Source: Saprospirales bacterium (GTDB lineage: Bacteria; Bacteroidota; Bacteroidia; Chitinophagales; Saprospiraceae). Taken from it: a stretch of DNA of 64,000 nucleotides. The position numbers and the translations under genes were made by a program. The notes under the pieces were generated by a model. It saw only the letters and a program-made list of their open reading frames with translations, was not told where the DNA came from and made no database searches. Location of the stretch: NCBI GenBank assembly GCA_016711045.1, contig JADJTT010000002.1, positions 620,001 through 684,000 on the forward strand, in the 5' to 3' direction. Position 1 is the stretch's first letter, and each line of letters opens with the position of its first letter. Of this stretch, positions 25,529-34,436 are shown in pieces.

Positions 25529-27253
25529 TTAAACCGTTTGGTGATGCTTCCTCGTGTAAAACAACAGGAAGCTCCCGACTACCAGGACAAAAAATCCGAG
25601 GTAGATGACATAAAGCCCGGGCTCATGGCTCACCCCAATACCGGAGTAGTTGGGGTTTTCCGGGTCGTAATCGGTTTGATAAAAGCGATAACCCCTCGCC
25701 AGCATGGGCTTGTTGACCATAATCGCCTGGGTTTTGGCTACCTGATCGTTTTCATCGACGATGGAAACCGTGCTTTTCCAGTATTTCGTTTCTTTATCTT
25801 TAAACGATTCCATTGCCAGGAGGTAGTTGCTGCCAGGGATACTGTACACGCCACCTCGCTTGCCCTTATTGGGATAGATATACGCTTCCTGATAGGCGTC
25901 CCAGCCGGTAGCCCACACGTCTACTTTGGCAACCGGATTTAACAATTCTTCTCCTTTCGAGCCGGGTGCAGCTACGAGGTAGGTAGCATCCGGGAACAGG
26001 AGCATCATGGAAAATCCGGAATCTTCTCGGTGGGGAAGGGGATAAACCCGGTCACTTTCAAGCTTTTCCTCCCGCAATTCTCCATCTGTCAGGAAGAAGA
26101 CCTGCTCCGACGCGCCCACAATAATGATCCGGTTGGTATCGGGTTCCTGGCTGGCAGCCGTTTTCCGTAAAAGATCCAGCCGGACGTCTTCCGGTAGTTC
26201 CCAGTAAAATTCAATGGACGCCCCTAGATGGGTCATATCCACGATCTTATTCTTCCCTTCCACATTGGAACGAAGCTGCACGACCGTCTCCCCCAAGGGG
26301 GTCTTCATTTCCAAAAATATACCGGGATCTGCAGGGGCAATGGTGTCCTTTCCTTCCGGATAGGAATATACAAACTGAAAATTCGGGTAAAAATCACTCA
26401 TCCGAAAATGCAGGTCGGTTCCATATATGTCCCGGATTTTATCCATTGTAAGGGGGAAGGAAGCGATGAGTTCCGGAACCATATTTTGGGAAGGGGCTTC
26501 ATTTTGTTTCTCCCGCGGCTCCCTGTCCATATTATTCCGCCATACCTGCAACCGGTAATCCGGATCATGTTTCTCAAATTCAAAGGCGTCCAACTGGAGT
26601 TGAAAGTCAAGGTCGATGCTGTCCCTGATATAACTCGTGCTCCCTTCATATACTTTGACGATATTGGTACGTTGGCCGGTTTCAAGCTGGATGATCCCCC
26701 GAAAACCGTAGTAATAATCGATCCAAAATCCGGCAAGGATCAGGATGGGGCTCAGGTGGGCCAAATGAAATCCAAAGGTTCCCTTTGCGAATCCTTTCTT
26801 CAGGCTCAATTTTACAAAACTGATTATCAGCAGCACGAAAAAGCCTACATACCACCAACTATGGAAGACATCATTTATGTTCAGGAACCTGAACACCTTG
26901 CTTCCGAATGGTCCGTAGCGCTGGGCAAACACTTCCGGAAGCGCATTTTGAGTGATAAAGGTTCCCAATGCCGTCCCGGCAGCTACTATCAACAAGCTCA
27001 GGATAGCAAAATAAGGCGTATCGAGGGTCTTGTAGATGGGTTTGAAAAAAATCACGGCAAATGCGCCCAGTACGACTACCGCGATTAACGGGGCAGCCCA
27101 ACCGGGAAAACTACTTTGAGCAAACCATTTAAAGACATTTTGGGCAACGATGCCCGTAAGGGCCGTTATAGCCAGTAAACTCCCGGTATTAATAAACCCG
27201 GCACGGTGTACACCGGCTCGTGGGGAGGACGTATGCGAACTCAATTCAGCCAT
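25529..27253 (-). CDS. resB: ResB/Ccs1-like cytochrome c biogenesis protein
   Basis: 574 residues from ATG 27253 (a TTG at 27292 extends the frame, but lacks support). Hydrophobic spans at ~20-60, ~75-100, ~135-155 and ~170-185, a large periplasmic domain (~195-540) and a C-terminal span (YVIYLGFFVLVVGSFLLFY). This is the ResB architecture: it holds apocytochrome and haem with CcsA. Upstream lies a tandem duplicated promoter-like segment serving the divergent DUF5686 gene. Confidence 0.82.
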   Translation of the reverse strand: MAELSSHTSSPRAGVHRAGFINTGSLLAITALTGIVAQNVFKWFAQSSFPGWAAPLIAVVVLGAFAVIFFKPIYKTLDTPYFAILSLLIVAAGTALGTFITQNALPEVFAQRYGPFGSKVFRFLNINDVFHSWWYVGFFVLLIISFVKLSLKKGFAKGTFGFHLAHLSPILILAGFWIDYYYGFRGIIQLETGQRTNIVKVYEGSTSYIRDSIDLDFQLQLDAFEFEKHDPDYRLQVWRNNMDREPREKQNEAPSQNMVPELIASFPLTMDKIRDIYGTDLHFRMSDFYPNFQFVYSYPEGKDTIAPADPGIFLEMKTPLGETVVQLRSNVEGKNKIVDMTHLGASIEFYWELPEDVRLDLLRKTAASQEPDTNRIIIVGASEQVFFLTDGELREEKLESDRVYPLPHREDSGFSMMLLFPDATYLVAAPGSKGEELLNPVAKVDVWATGWDAYQEAYIYPNKGKRGGVYSIPGSNYLLAMESFKDKETKYWKSTVSIVDENDQVAKTQAIMVNKPMLARGYRFYQTDYDPENPNYSGIGVSHEPGLYVIYLGFFVLVVGSFLLFYTRKHHQTV

Positions 27254-27327
27254 AAGAGGGATTTTTCGAATGCAATCAAGGAAAGGTGCCAAATTAATAA
27301 TTCTCTACTTTTGCGAAAATGAACTCT

Positions 27328-27373
27328 GTCATTGCATATTTGATACATAAGTCATTGCATATTTGATACATAA
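27328..27373. repeat. Perfect 23-bp tandem duplication with promoter-like boxes
   Basis: A 23-bp unit (27328-27350) is repeated exactly at 27351-27373. Each unit contains CATATTTG, one mismatch from the TAnnTTTG -7 box. It lies in the 160-bp divergent spacer between resB and the DUF5686 gene; the duplication would double the -7 element. Confidence 0.8.
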
Positions 27374-27413
27374 TTAGTAAGAGGGGGGGTATTTTGCACT
27401 TCAACAACTTTCG

Positions 27414-29948
27414 ATGAACCTTAAAATGGGATTCTTTTGGCATGTATTTTTCATGGGCTGCGCCCTTTTCTTCGCGTTTCCCGGCGCGTTGCATGCCCAA
27501 ACCACTACCCTCAGTGGTACGATTCTCGACGACGACACCGGTGAGCCTGTGCCGTTTGCCAATGTGTACCTGCTTCCGGAAAATACTGGGGTAGCTGCCG
27601 ATTTCGATGGCAATTACCTGATATCTTTCCCTTCCGGCTCAGCCGACACCCTGGTCGTTTCCGCACTGGGATACCTCACCTCCCGGAAAAAAATCGGCAA
27701 GGAGCTGGAACAAATTATCGATCTCAGACTGAAACCCGAAAGCTTCGACCTTTCCGAAATCGTTATCCACGCCGGGGAGAACCCGGCCAATCAGATCGTC
27801 CGGGACATCATTCGAAATAAAGACCGGAACAACCTTGACCAGTTCGAGGTCTGGCAGAATGAAATGTATACCAAAATCGAGCTAGACCTGGATGGGGTCG
27901 ACAAAAACATGAAGGAGTTTAAGTTGCTGAAACCCTTTGAATTCGCCTTTGACCACATCGACAGCACTTCCGATGTAGTTCCTTTCCTCCCGGCCTATCT
28001 GTCCGAGACCCTATATGATGTCTATTTCATCCGGGAAGCGGGTAAACCCAAGGAGATCCCCCGGGCGCAAAAAGTGTCGGGCATTGAAAACCAGTCGATG
28101 GTCGATGCGATCGGCATCATGCATCAGGATTACAATATATACGACAACTGGATCGAAATCCTGGAAAAACCCTTTGCCGGCCCGTTCGCCAATACCGCGC
28201 TTTCCAACTACGAATATTACATCCTGGACAGCACCATGGTCAAAGACCACTGGAGTTATAAGCTCAAGTTCAAGCCTAAACGAAAGCAGGAAAATACGTT
28301 CTACGGTGATTTCTGGGTAGATATGGAAACACATGCAATCGAAGTACTGAATATGCGCATGAGCCCGGAAGTCAATATCAACCTCATCGAGCGGATCATC
28401 ATTTACGCCGAGTTCGATCTCTATAACGACACGCTCTGGTTGCCGTCTAAGAACACGACGATCCTCGATTTTTACACCCTGAAAAACGCGCTGGGGATGA
28501 TCGCGCGAAAGACCTCTTCGTTCCGGAACTACCAGATCGGGCTGGCCGAAACCCGGCAGGGATACGACAAGTCCGACCCACGCATGATCGAGCTCCAATC
28601 CCTCCAACGCGACGACCTGTTCTGGGACACCATGCGGCACGAGGCCCTGAACAAAAATGAGGTCGGCGTTTACCAAATGATCGACAGCATCCAAAAAACA
28701 CCGGTGTTCCAAACTTATTCCGATGCGTTTTACACCGTCGGCTCGGGGTATTTACCATGGGGCATGATCGAGATGGGGCCCTGGTTCAGCCTCTATTCCA
28801 GTAATGCCGTGGAGGGCAGCCGCTTCCGCTTCGGGTTGGGCACTTCCGCAAAGGCCTCGAAGAAATACTTCATATACGGCTATGGCGCCTACGGCCTCAA
28901 AGACAAGGCATTCAAATACGGGGGGCAAGCCCAGTACAATGTGTCCAAACGCCCGTGGACCTATTTCGGGATCAAGTACTTTAATGATGTCGAGTTGAGC
29001 AGTGAAAGCTCGGAAGCGGTGGGGGAAGGCAACCTTTTCTCCGGTTTTTACCGGCGGAAAGTGCCCCAAAAACAATTAAGGGTGCAAGAGGGCAAGCTCT
29101 ATTACGAGCAAGGCTGGCCCAAGGGTTGGGCCAATCGCATCGCCTTATTGCACCGGCAAGCCGATCCATACGAGGAGTTTGGGTTCCCCTTCCACTTCTA
29201 CCCCTACCCTGGCGACCTGGCCCGGCAGGATTCCGTCACCAAAACCACCGAGCTGTTGCTCACGGTCCGGTATGCATTTGAAGAGCGCTTCCTCGAAGGC
29301 AATTTCACCCGGATCAGCATGGGGTCGAGGTATCCCATTGTCGAGTTTCAATACACCGCAGGCATAAAAGGGATATTGGGCTCCCGGTTCAACTACCACA
29401 AACTGGCCCTGGCCGTGACCCACTGGTTTAATGTCCCCCCGTTGGGTTGGATGAAGTATCACCTGGAATTGGGAAAAACCTTCGGCACCCTTCCCTACCT
29501 CCTGCTGCAGGTACACCCCGGCAATGAGACCTATACTTACCAGCACGAGTCGTTCAACGGGATGAACAATTACGAATTTGTCAGCGACCTCTATGCAGAA
29601 TTCATGGTAGAACACCACCTCGAAGGGTATCTATTGAATCACATTCCCTTGATGCGCAAACTGAAATGGCGGGAAGTAGGGTCCTTCAAGCTGGCCTACG
29701 GCACATTGAGCGAAGCCAACAAAGCGATGAACCTCCGGAATAACTACGACCCTGAAAATTCCACTCCCCAACCCGGCGCAGGCGTATTTTACGGCACTTT
29801 CGACCATGGGCCCTACATGGAAGCCAGCGTCGGGATCGAGAATATCTTCCGGTTCATCCGCCTCGACGCCGTATGGCGAATCAACTATTTGCACAACCGC
29901 TTTGTGGCGCCTTTTTCCGTGCGGGGGACGTTGGATTTTTATTTTTAA
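27414..29948 (+). CDS. Outer-membrane DUF5686/carboxypeptidase-regulatory-like protein
   Basis: 844 residues: signal peptide (1-29, GALHA-Q), CarboxypepD_reg-like beta-sandwich (~30-115, LSGTILDDDTGEPVPFANVY), a central DUF5686 region, and a C-terminal beta-rich half ending in aromatic F (GTLDFYF), consistent with an outer-membrane barrel. Such proteins are related in build to TonB-dependent receptors but lack a plug; their job is unknown. ATG 27414 is chosen on signal-peptide quality. The downstream gene begins 37 bp later. Confidence 0.83.
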   Translation: MNLKMGFFWHVFFMGCALFFAFPGALHAQTTTLSGTILDDDTGEPVPFANVYLLPENTGVAADFDGNYLISFPSGSADTLVVSALGYLTSRKKIGKELEQIIDLRLKPESFDLSEIVIHAGENPANQIVRDIIRNKDRNNLDQFEVWQNEMYTKIELDLDGVDKNMKEFKLLKPFEFAFDHIDSTSDVVPFLPAYLSETLYDVYFIREAGKPKEIPRAQKVSGIENQSMVDAIGIMHQDYNIYDNWIEILEKPFAGPFANTALSNYEYYILDSTMVKDHWSYKLKFKPKRKQENTFYGDFWVDMETHAIEVLNMRMSPEVNINLIERIIIYAEFDLYNDTLWLPSKNTTILDFYTLKNALGMIARKTSSFRNYQIGLAETRQGYDKSDPRMIELQSLQRDDLFWDTMRHEALNKNEVGVYQMIDSIQKTPVFQTYSDAFYTVGSGYLPWGMIEMGPWFSLYSSNAVEGSRFRFGLGTSAKASKKYFIYGYGAYGLKDKAFKYGGQAQYNVSKRPWTYFGIKYFNDVELSSESSEAVGEGNLFSGFYRRKVPQKQLRVQEGKLYYEQGWPKGWANRIALLHRQADPYEEFGFPFHFYPYPGDLARQDSVTKTTELLLTVRYAFEERFLEGNFTRISMGSRYPIVEFQYTAGIKGILGSRFNYHKLALAVTHWFNVPPLGWMKYHLELGKTFGTLPYLLLQVHPGNETYTYQHESFNGMNNYEFVSDLYAEFMVEHHLEGYLLNHIPLMRKLKWREVGSFKLAYGTLSEANKAMNLRNNYDPENSTPQPGAGVFYGTFDHGPYMEASVGIENIFRFIRLDAVWRINYLHNRFVAPFSVRGTLDFYF

Positions 29949-29985
29949 AAATCCGTACTTTTACCTCCTCAAATCCAATGTACCC

Positions 29986-30591
29986 ATGTATATCCTGACG
30001 CTCAGCATAATGACCTTGCTACAGGCCTGGTTTATGCCCTCCCCCGCCCCGCCAACCGAAAACTGTACCACGACCTTCGTAGTCACTTCCTGCTCGGGCA
30101 AACCGGTACCGGGGGCACGGATACAACTCATCACCGGCTACCAGGGGAAAATTTCAGATAAAACGGGCAAGGACGGAAAAGTCGTCTTCGAAAAATGCCT
30201 GCTCAACTACCGTATTTACGGCGAACCCAAACTCTACCTCGCCGCCGGCGACTCCGCATACGTATATAAAGTCTTCCCCAACGGCCACATCATCCGTATC
30301 ACGGAGCCGAAACGGATTGAAAAAATGAGTAGCTACCTGAAATACTCTTACTTTGGCGGCACCGATTTTATTCAATACAGCGATTCCATTTTACTTTACA
30401 AGATCGACGCCCCAACGGCCATCGTCAAGATGAATATGCGCTACAAAACCAACCGCACCAGCAAGTTGGGCATGCGCAAGGAACGATCCAAAATGAAACT
30501 GGGCAATAAGGCAGTGAAGAATTTTGTCACCGGAGAGTGCGTCTGGCAGGATGGAGGGTTGGTTTGTCCCGTGAATATTTGCTCGAAGTGA
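29986..30591 (+). CDS. Hypothetical exported protein with carboxypeptidase-regulatory-like domain
   Basis: 201 residues. A hydrophobic start (YILTLSIMTLLQAWF) is a probable signal peptide; residues ~28-90 (TTFVVTSCSGKPVPGARIQL, DKTGKDGKVVF) look like a small Ig/CarboxypepD_reg fold. A basic C-terminal part ends in Cys residues (ECVWQDGGLVCPVNICSK) that could form disulfides. A TACTTTTA box at 29956-29963 is a plausible own promoter. The family is not recognised. Confidence 0.6.
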   Translation: MYILTLSIMTLLQAWFMPSPAPPTENCTTTFVVTSCSGKPVPGARIQLITGYQGKISDKTGKDGKVVFEKCLLNYRIYGEPKLYLAAGDSAYVYKVFPNGHIIRITEPKRIEKMSSYLKYSYFGGTDFIQYSDSILLYKIDAPTAIVKMNMRYKTNRTSKLGMRKERSKMKLGNKAVKNFVTGECVWQDGGLVCPVNICSK

Positions 30592-30593
30592 GT

Positions 30594-30642
30594 GAAGAGC
30601 CGCCTACGGCGTTCTTCACCCGCCATAGGCGGCTCTTCACAC
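30594..30642. terminator. Long inverted repeat between convergent genes
   Basis: GTGAAGAGCCGCCTA and TAGGCGGCTCTTCAC flank CGGCG-TTCTTCACC-CGCCA: 20-bp arms with one mismatch. It separates two convergent genes and is probably a bidirectional terminator, although no T run is present. It also contains GAGTGAA/TTCACCC heptamer words. Confidence 0.6.
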
Positions 30643-30643
30643 C

Positions 30644-31381
30644 TTACATCATTCTGGAAAGAAACCGTACAATCCGCTTCACATTATTCCGGGCGTAGAG
30701 CGCAATCGCTTTATCGATAAAGAAGTTTCCGCCGGGGGAACGATTGAGGCGCCCCATGGTGGTAGCCAGCACATTGGTCACGGTGGCGATGAGGATGATG
30801 CGGCGTTCGCTGTAGGGAATATAGTGCTTTCGGAAATACTGAACCGTATGGCGGCAAACAGATACCGACATGAGGTGCATATCTTCTATAGCCGAATCCA
30901 GCGGGGCCCGGGATTGGAGGAATGCGCGATAGTATTCTTTCAGCAGGCGATTGGTGAGGTTGAAAGCAAGGGTATAGCGCCCCACCAGGATGGCGCCATC
31001 GATCCGCTTGAGATAGCGGTTTAGTTTTTCGGTATTGGATTCTTTGACCATCGAAGCCGGCAATTCCTCAAAGTGCTCGAGCTCGTCGAGCAGGTGTTGG
31101 GCCGGAACGGGAAACAAGGGCGCAATATCGCGTGCAAACTGCGCAAAGATACGGGCCCGGTCGGGTTCTGGAATGTCCAGTAAAAAGGTGGCAAAGGCTT
31201 CCGGGTCAGTTACAAATTCCCCGGCCAGCGCTGTCAGATCTATTCCTTCCAAACATTCGGGATACACATACCTGACCAGCCCCAAGAAGGAGCGATGGGA
31301 AAATCGGGCAGGTTGAACGACAGATCCGCTTTCCAACAACTTGATCAACACCTCAGTTTCCTGAATCCAATCCAGTTCCAT
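30644..31381 (-). CDS. Hypothetical cytoplasmic protein
   Basis: 245 residues, all-helical by appearance, with no signal peptide or membrane span. The segment RYTLAFNLTNRLLKEYYRAFLQ followed by helices (~130-230) loosely resembles HEPN/Abi-C-type helical domains, but the conserved catalytic residues are not evident, so I do not assign it. Monocistronic, convergent with the preceding gene; 126 bp of spacer separate it from the DRTGG ATPase gene downstream on the same strand order. Confidence 0.55.
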   Translation of the reverse strand: MELDWIQETEVLIKLLESGSVVQPARFSHRSFLGLVRYVYPECLEGIDLTALAGEFVTDPEAFATFLLDIPEPDRARIFAQFARDIAPLFPVPAQHLLDELEHFEELPASMVKESNTEKLNRYLKRIDGAILVGRYTLAFNLTNRLLKEYYRAFLQSRAPLDSAIEDMHLMSVSVCRHTVQYFRKHYIPYSERRIILIATVTNVLATTMGRLNRSPGGNFFIDKAIALYARNNVKRIVRFLSRMM

Positions 31382-31507
31382 TCGTTATTTCGGTTAGGGT
31401 CAATTCTCTTATGTAACGTTTTAGAGGCTAATATGTAACCTTCTCCACATCACTTTTTTTAAAATAAACGCGAATATACGTTTAAATATAGAAGCGGGAA
31501 AAAGGCC

Positions 31508-32632
31508 TTAAGGCGTTTCCCCCATTTTATAGCTTAAAATGGCGTCCAAATCCACATACTGCCCGATAAGCGCAACGGCCTGGTCCGCTTTCCAGGGGGT
31601 GCGGGCATTGATTTTCACTTCGATCTTGCTGATCTTGATCACCGAGCCGAGGGGATCAAAAGGAGTGGCCAATACCGGAATCTTGTATTTATCTACGTAA
31701 GCGAAAACCCTGGAGTAATCTTTTACCGGGATCTCGTGCAATCCGTCGCCGGTGACGATAATCCCCGAAATGGGGGTTTCCTCGATCCCATGCAATAGCG
31801 TGATCTCCTGGATCTTTTGAATAGCGCTGAAAATCCGCTTCGGGCTGACGATTAGCAGCAGGTTTTGCGAATGCAGGAGTTTCTCTGTGTCGACCAACGA
31901 GCCGGAGAGAAAATCCTCCATGCGGTTGTCGAGGTTCTCTTCATTGGCCAGTACGCGTCCCTGTACGGCTTCCAGAACAGTTTGAATGATCGGAAAGGAA
32001 AGGCTTTTTTCATAGTGGAGAATACCCAGGATCGGCAGGCCCATCTCAGCCAGCTTCATGCCCACGTAGTGGCGCACCCGGTCCATTTTTTCCGGAAAAA
32101 CCTTATTGACGATCACACCTATGACGGGGACTCCTTTTTCTTTGAATTGGGAAAGACAAAGGCTGACCCGGTCAATGGTATTTCCGATGCCGCCTTCCAC
32201 GATGAGGACCACCGGGGCGTCCAGCATTTTGGCTACATCTGCATTGGAAAGATTAACGACAGAACCCACGCCCGGATGGCCGGTTCCTTCATAGATCACC
32301 AACTCGTGCTGTGCCTCCAGGTAGGCCGCAGCTTTGCGGATACGGTCGGAAAAATCAAAGGAAGCCGGATTATCCAAAAAAGCGGAAGTAACCCCTTGGG
32401 AGAGCATGACGGGGCTATGGATCTCCGTATTCAATGGAAAGCCCATCACCTTGGCAAACAGGTGTGCATCCTTATCCGCCCATTGTCCTCCAAATTCCTG
32501 GATCTCCTGGCCGACAGGTTTGCAATAGCCCACATTATGTCCGCGTTGACGAAATGCCGCTATCAGCCCGAGGGTCGAAGTGGTCTTCCCTACGTGCTGG
32601 CTGGAAGCCGCGATGTACAGTTTGCGAAGCAT
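31508..32632 (-). CDS. DRTGG/AAA_26 (BioD-like) P-loop protein
   Basis: 374 residues from ATG 32632. N-terminal dethiobiotin-synthetase-like P-loop domain (ASSQHVGKTTST, ~9-20; YEGTGHPGVGSVVNLSNADVAK, ~115-136) followed by a DRTGG-like regulatory domain (~215-330, GIIVTGDGLHEIP). The same architecture forms the N-terminal part of long phosphotransacetylases, but the catalytic Pta domain is absent. It starts 13 bp after fhs and is probably cotranscribed with it; a link to acetyl/formyl metabolism is inference only. Confidence 0.78.
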   Translation of the reverse strand: MLRKLYIAASSQHVGKTTSTLGLIAAFRQRGHNVGYCKPVGQEIQEFGGQWADKDAHLFAKVMGFPLNTEIHSPVMLSQGVTSAFLDNPASFDFSDRIRKAAAYLEAQHELVIYEGTGHPGVGSVVNLSNADVAKMLDAPVVLIVEGGIGNTIDRVSLCLSQFKEKGVPVIGVIVNKVFPEKMDRVRHYVGMKLAEMGLPILGILHYEKSLSFPIIQTVLEAVQGRVLANEENLDNRMEDFLSGSLVDTEKLLHSQNLLLIVSPKRIFSAIQKIQEITLLHGIEETPISGIIVTGDGLHEIPVKDYSRVFAYVDKYKIPVLATPFDPLGSVIKISKIEVKINARTPWKADQAVALIGQYVDLDAILSYKMGETP

Positions 32633-32645
32633 TTTTTCACCTTCA

Positions 32646-34316
32646 CTAAAACAACCCGGAAATATTCCCGTCAAGGTCAATGTCGATTCCTTCTGCAGCC
32701 GGCGTTTCCGGCAGACCGGGCATACGCATCATTTCGCCGGTAATCGGTACCAGGAACCCTGCACCCGAAGCAATCTCGATCTCCCGCACCGTAAGCGTAA
32801 ATCCGGTGGGACGACCGATGAGGCTGGGATCATCTGAGAGGGATTTTTGCGTTTTGGCGATACATACCGGCAAGTTGCCCAATCCCAGTTTTTCAATGCG
32901 CTTGAGGTCGGTTTTGGCCTTGCCCTGATATTCGACGCCATCCGCACCGTAGATCTTGGTAGCTATGGTGTGGATCTTTTCTTCCACCGGCATATCCCAG
33001 CTGTAGAGCGGCTTGAAGTTACTCCCCCCTGACTCTACTTCTTTAACTACCGCGTGAGCCAGTTCGATGGCGCCGCCGCCGCCTTTAGCCCAGTTATCGG
33101 CCAGTACGGCCTGGAAGCCCATGCGCTCGCAAGCTTCGCGAATAATGGAAAGCTCTTCGTCCGAGTCGCTCGTGAATTGATTGATCGCCACTACCGGCCG
33201 GATATTAAAATGCCGGGTATTCTCGAGGTGTTTTTCCAGGTTGGGCAATCCTTTTCGCACTGCTTCCGGATTAGGCGTGGTGAGCTCTTTCAGGTCTCCT
33301 CCTCCGTGGTATTTGAGGGCGCGCACAGTGGCTACGATCACCACTGCTTTAGGCGACAAGCCGGCGCTCTGGCACTTGATATCGAAGAATTTCTCTCCTC
33401 CCAGATCAAACCCAAAGCCCGCCTCGGTGACTACATATTCGGAGAGTGAAAGGCCCATACGGGTCGCGATGACCGTGTTGGTGCCCTGGGCGATATTGGC
33501 GAACGGCCCCCCATGGATAATGGCCGGATTGCCTTCCAGCGTTTGCACCAGGTTGGGTTGAATGGCGTCTTTTAACAAGGCAGCCATGGCGCCGTGTGCG
33601 TTAAGGTCGCGCGCATAAACAGGCGATCTGTCCTTTTTAAAGCCGACCATTATATTGCCCAGGCGACGCTTGAGGTCTTCGCGGTTTTCAGACAGGCATA
33701 CAATAGCCATCACTTCCGAAGCAGCGGTAATATCGAAGCCGGCCTCCCGGGGCATCCCGTTGCCGGTGCCGCCCAGTCCGACGATCAATTGGCGCAGGGA
33801 CCGGTCGTTCATATCGATCACCCGTTTCCAAAGCACGGTGCGCGGGTCGATGTCCAATGAGCGCTTTTTGCTTTGGAGGTTGTTGTCGACCAATGCCGCC
33901 AACAGGTTGTGGGCTTTCTCAATTGCAGAAAAATCGCCTGTAAAATGGAGGTTAATATCCTCCATCGGCAACACTTGCGAGTAGCCGCCTCCTGTGGCGC
34001 CGCCTTTAATACCAAAAACGGGTCCCAGGGATGGTTCGCGCAACACGGCTGTTGCCTGCTTCCCGATCCGGTTCAGGCCCTGAACCAGTCCGATCGATGT
34101 GGTGGTCTTTCCTTCCCCGGCAGGTGTGGGCGAAATGGCCGAGACGAGAATGAGGTTATTTTTTGCCACCTTCTCGGGATCGATGAGATGAAGAGGCAGT
34201 TTGGCTTTATACTTCCCGTAGAGTTCCAGTTCACTTTCCGGCACATTCAAAAGTGCGGCGATATCCTGAATAGGTTTGAGCTTTATGGTCCTGGCTATTT
34301 CCTGATCAACAGACAT
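32646..34316 (-). CDS. fhs: Formate-tetrahydrofolate ligase
   Basis: ATP-dependent formation of 10-formyltetrahydrofolate from formate, feeding purine and one-carbon metabolism in the cytoplasm. 556 residues, the usual length. Visible: P-loop TPAGEGKTTTSIGLVQGL (~48-65), REPSLGPVFGIKGGATGGGYSQV, NFDITAASE-like GFDITAASEVMAI, and LPETPAAEGIDID at the C-terminus. ATG 34316 matches the family start. It lies between a cysteine synthase-type gene and the DRTGG gene, all minus strand. Confidence 0.95.
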   Translation of the reverse strand: MSVDQEIARTIKLKPIQDIAALLNVPESELELYGKYKAKLPLHLIDPEKVAKNNLILVSAISPTPAGEGKTTTSIGLVQGLNRIGKQATAVLREPSLGPVFGIKGGATGGGYSQVLPMEDINLHFTGDFSAIEKAHNLLAALVDNNLQSKKRSLDIDPRTVLWKRVIDMNDRSLRQLIVGLGGTGNGMPREAGFDITAASEVMAIVCLSENREDLKRRLGNIMVGFKKDRSPVYARDLNAHGAMAALLKDAIQPNLVQTLEGNPAIIHGGPFANIAQGTNTVIATRMGLSLSEYVVTEAGFGFDLGGEKFFDIKCQSAGLSPKAVVIVATVRALKYHGGGDLKELTTPNPEAVRKGLPNLEKHLENTRHFNIRPVVAINQFTSDSDEELSIIREACERMGFQAVLADNWAKGGGGAIELAHAVVKEVESGGSNFKPLYSWDMPVEEKIHTIATKIYGADGVEYQGKAKTDLKRIEKLGLGNLPVCIAKTQKSLSDDPSLIGRPTGFTLTVREIEIASGAGFLVPITGEMMRMPGLPETPAAEGIDIDLDGNISGLF

Positions 34317-34382
34317 AAATGGTGGTTTTTTATTTGCGTTAAGGATTGGGCCCCAATTTAGATGTTTCGCCTGCAAAAACCA

Positions 34383-34415
34383 AAAGGGAGACTGCCTAAG
34401 GCACCCTCCCCTTCA
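34383..34415 (-). terminator. Probable terminator after the cysteine synthase-like gene
   Basis: On the minus strand, AAGGGGAGGGTGCC-TTA-GGCAGTCTCCCTT forms an imperfect stem (one bulge, one mismatch) and is followed by TTGGTTTTTG. Confidence 0.5.
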
Positions 34416-34436
34416 TAAAAATTCGTGAGTCGAATT

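Noticed and set aside
26228..27088. 286-codon open frame antisense to resB
   Set aside because: Shadow of the ResB gene, which has clear membrane topology and family features on the other strand.
30644..31381. Abortive-infection (HEPN/Abi-C) protein
   Set aside because: Only a loose helical resemblance; catalytic residues and a defence neighbourhood are missing.
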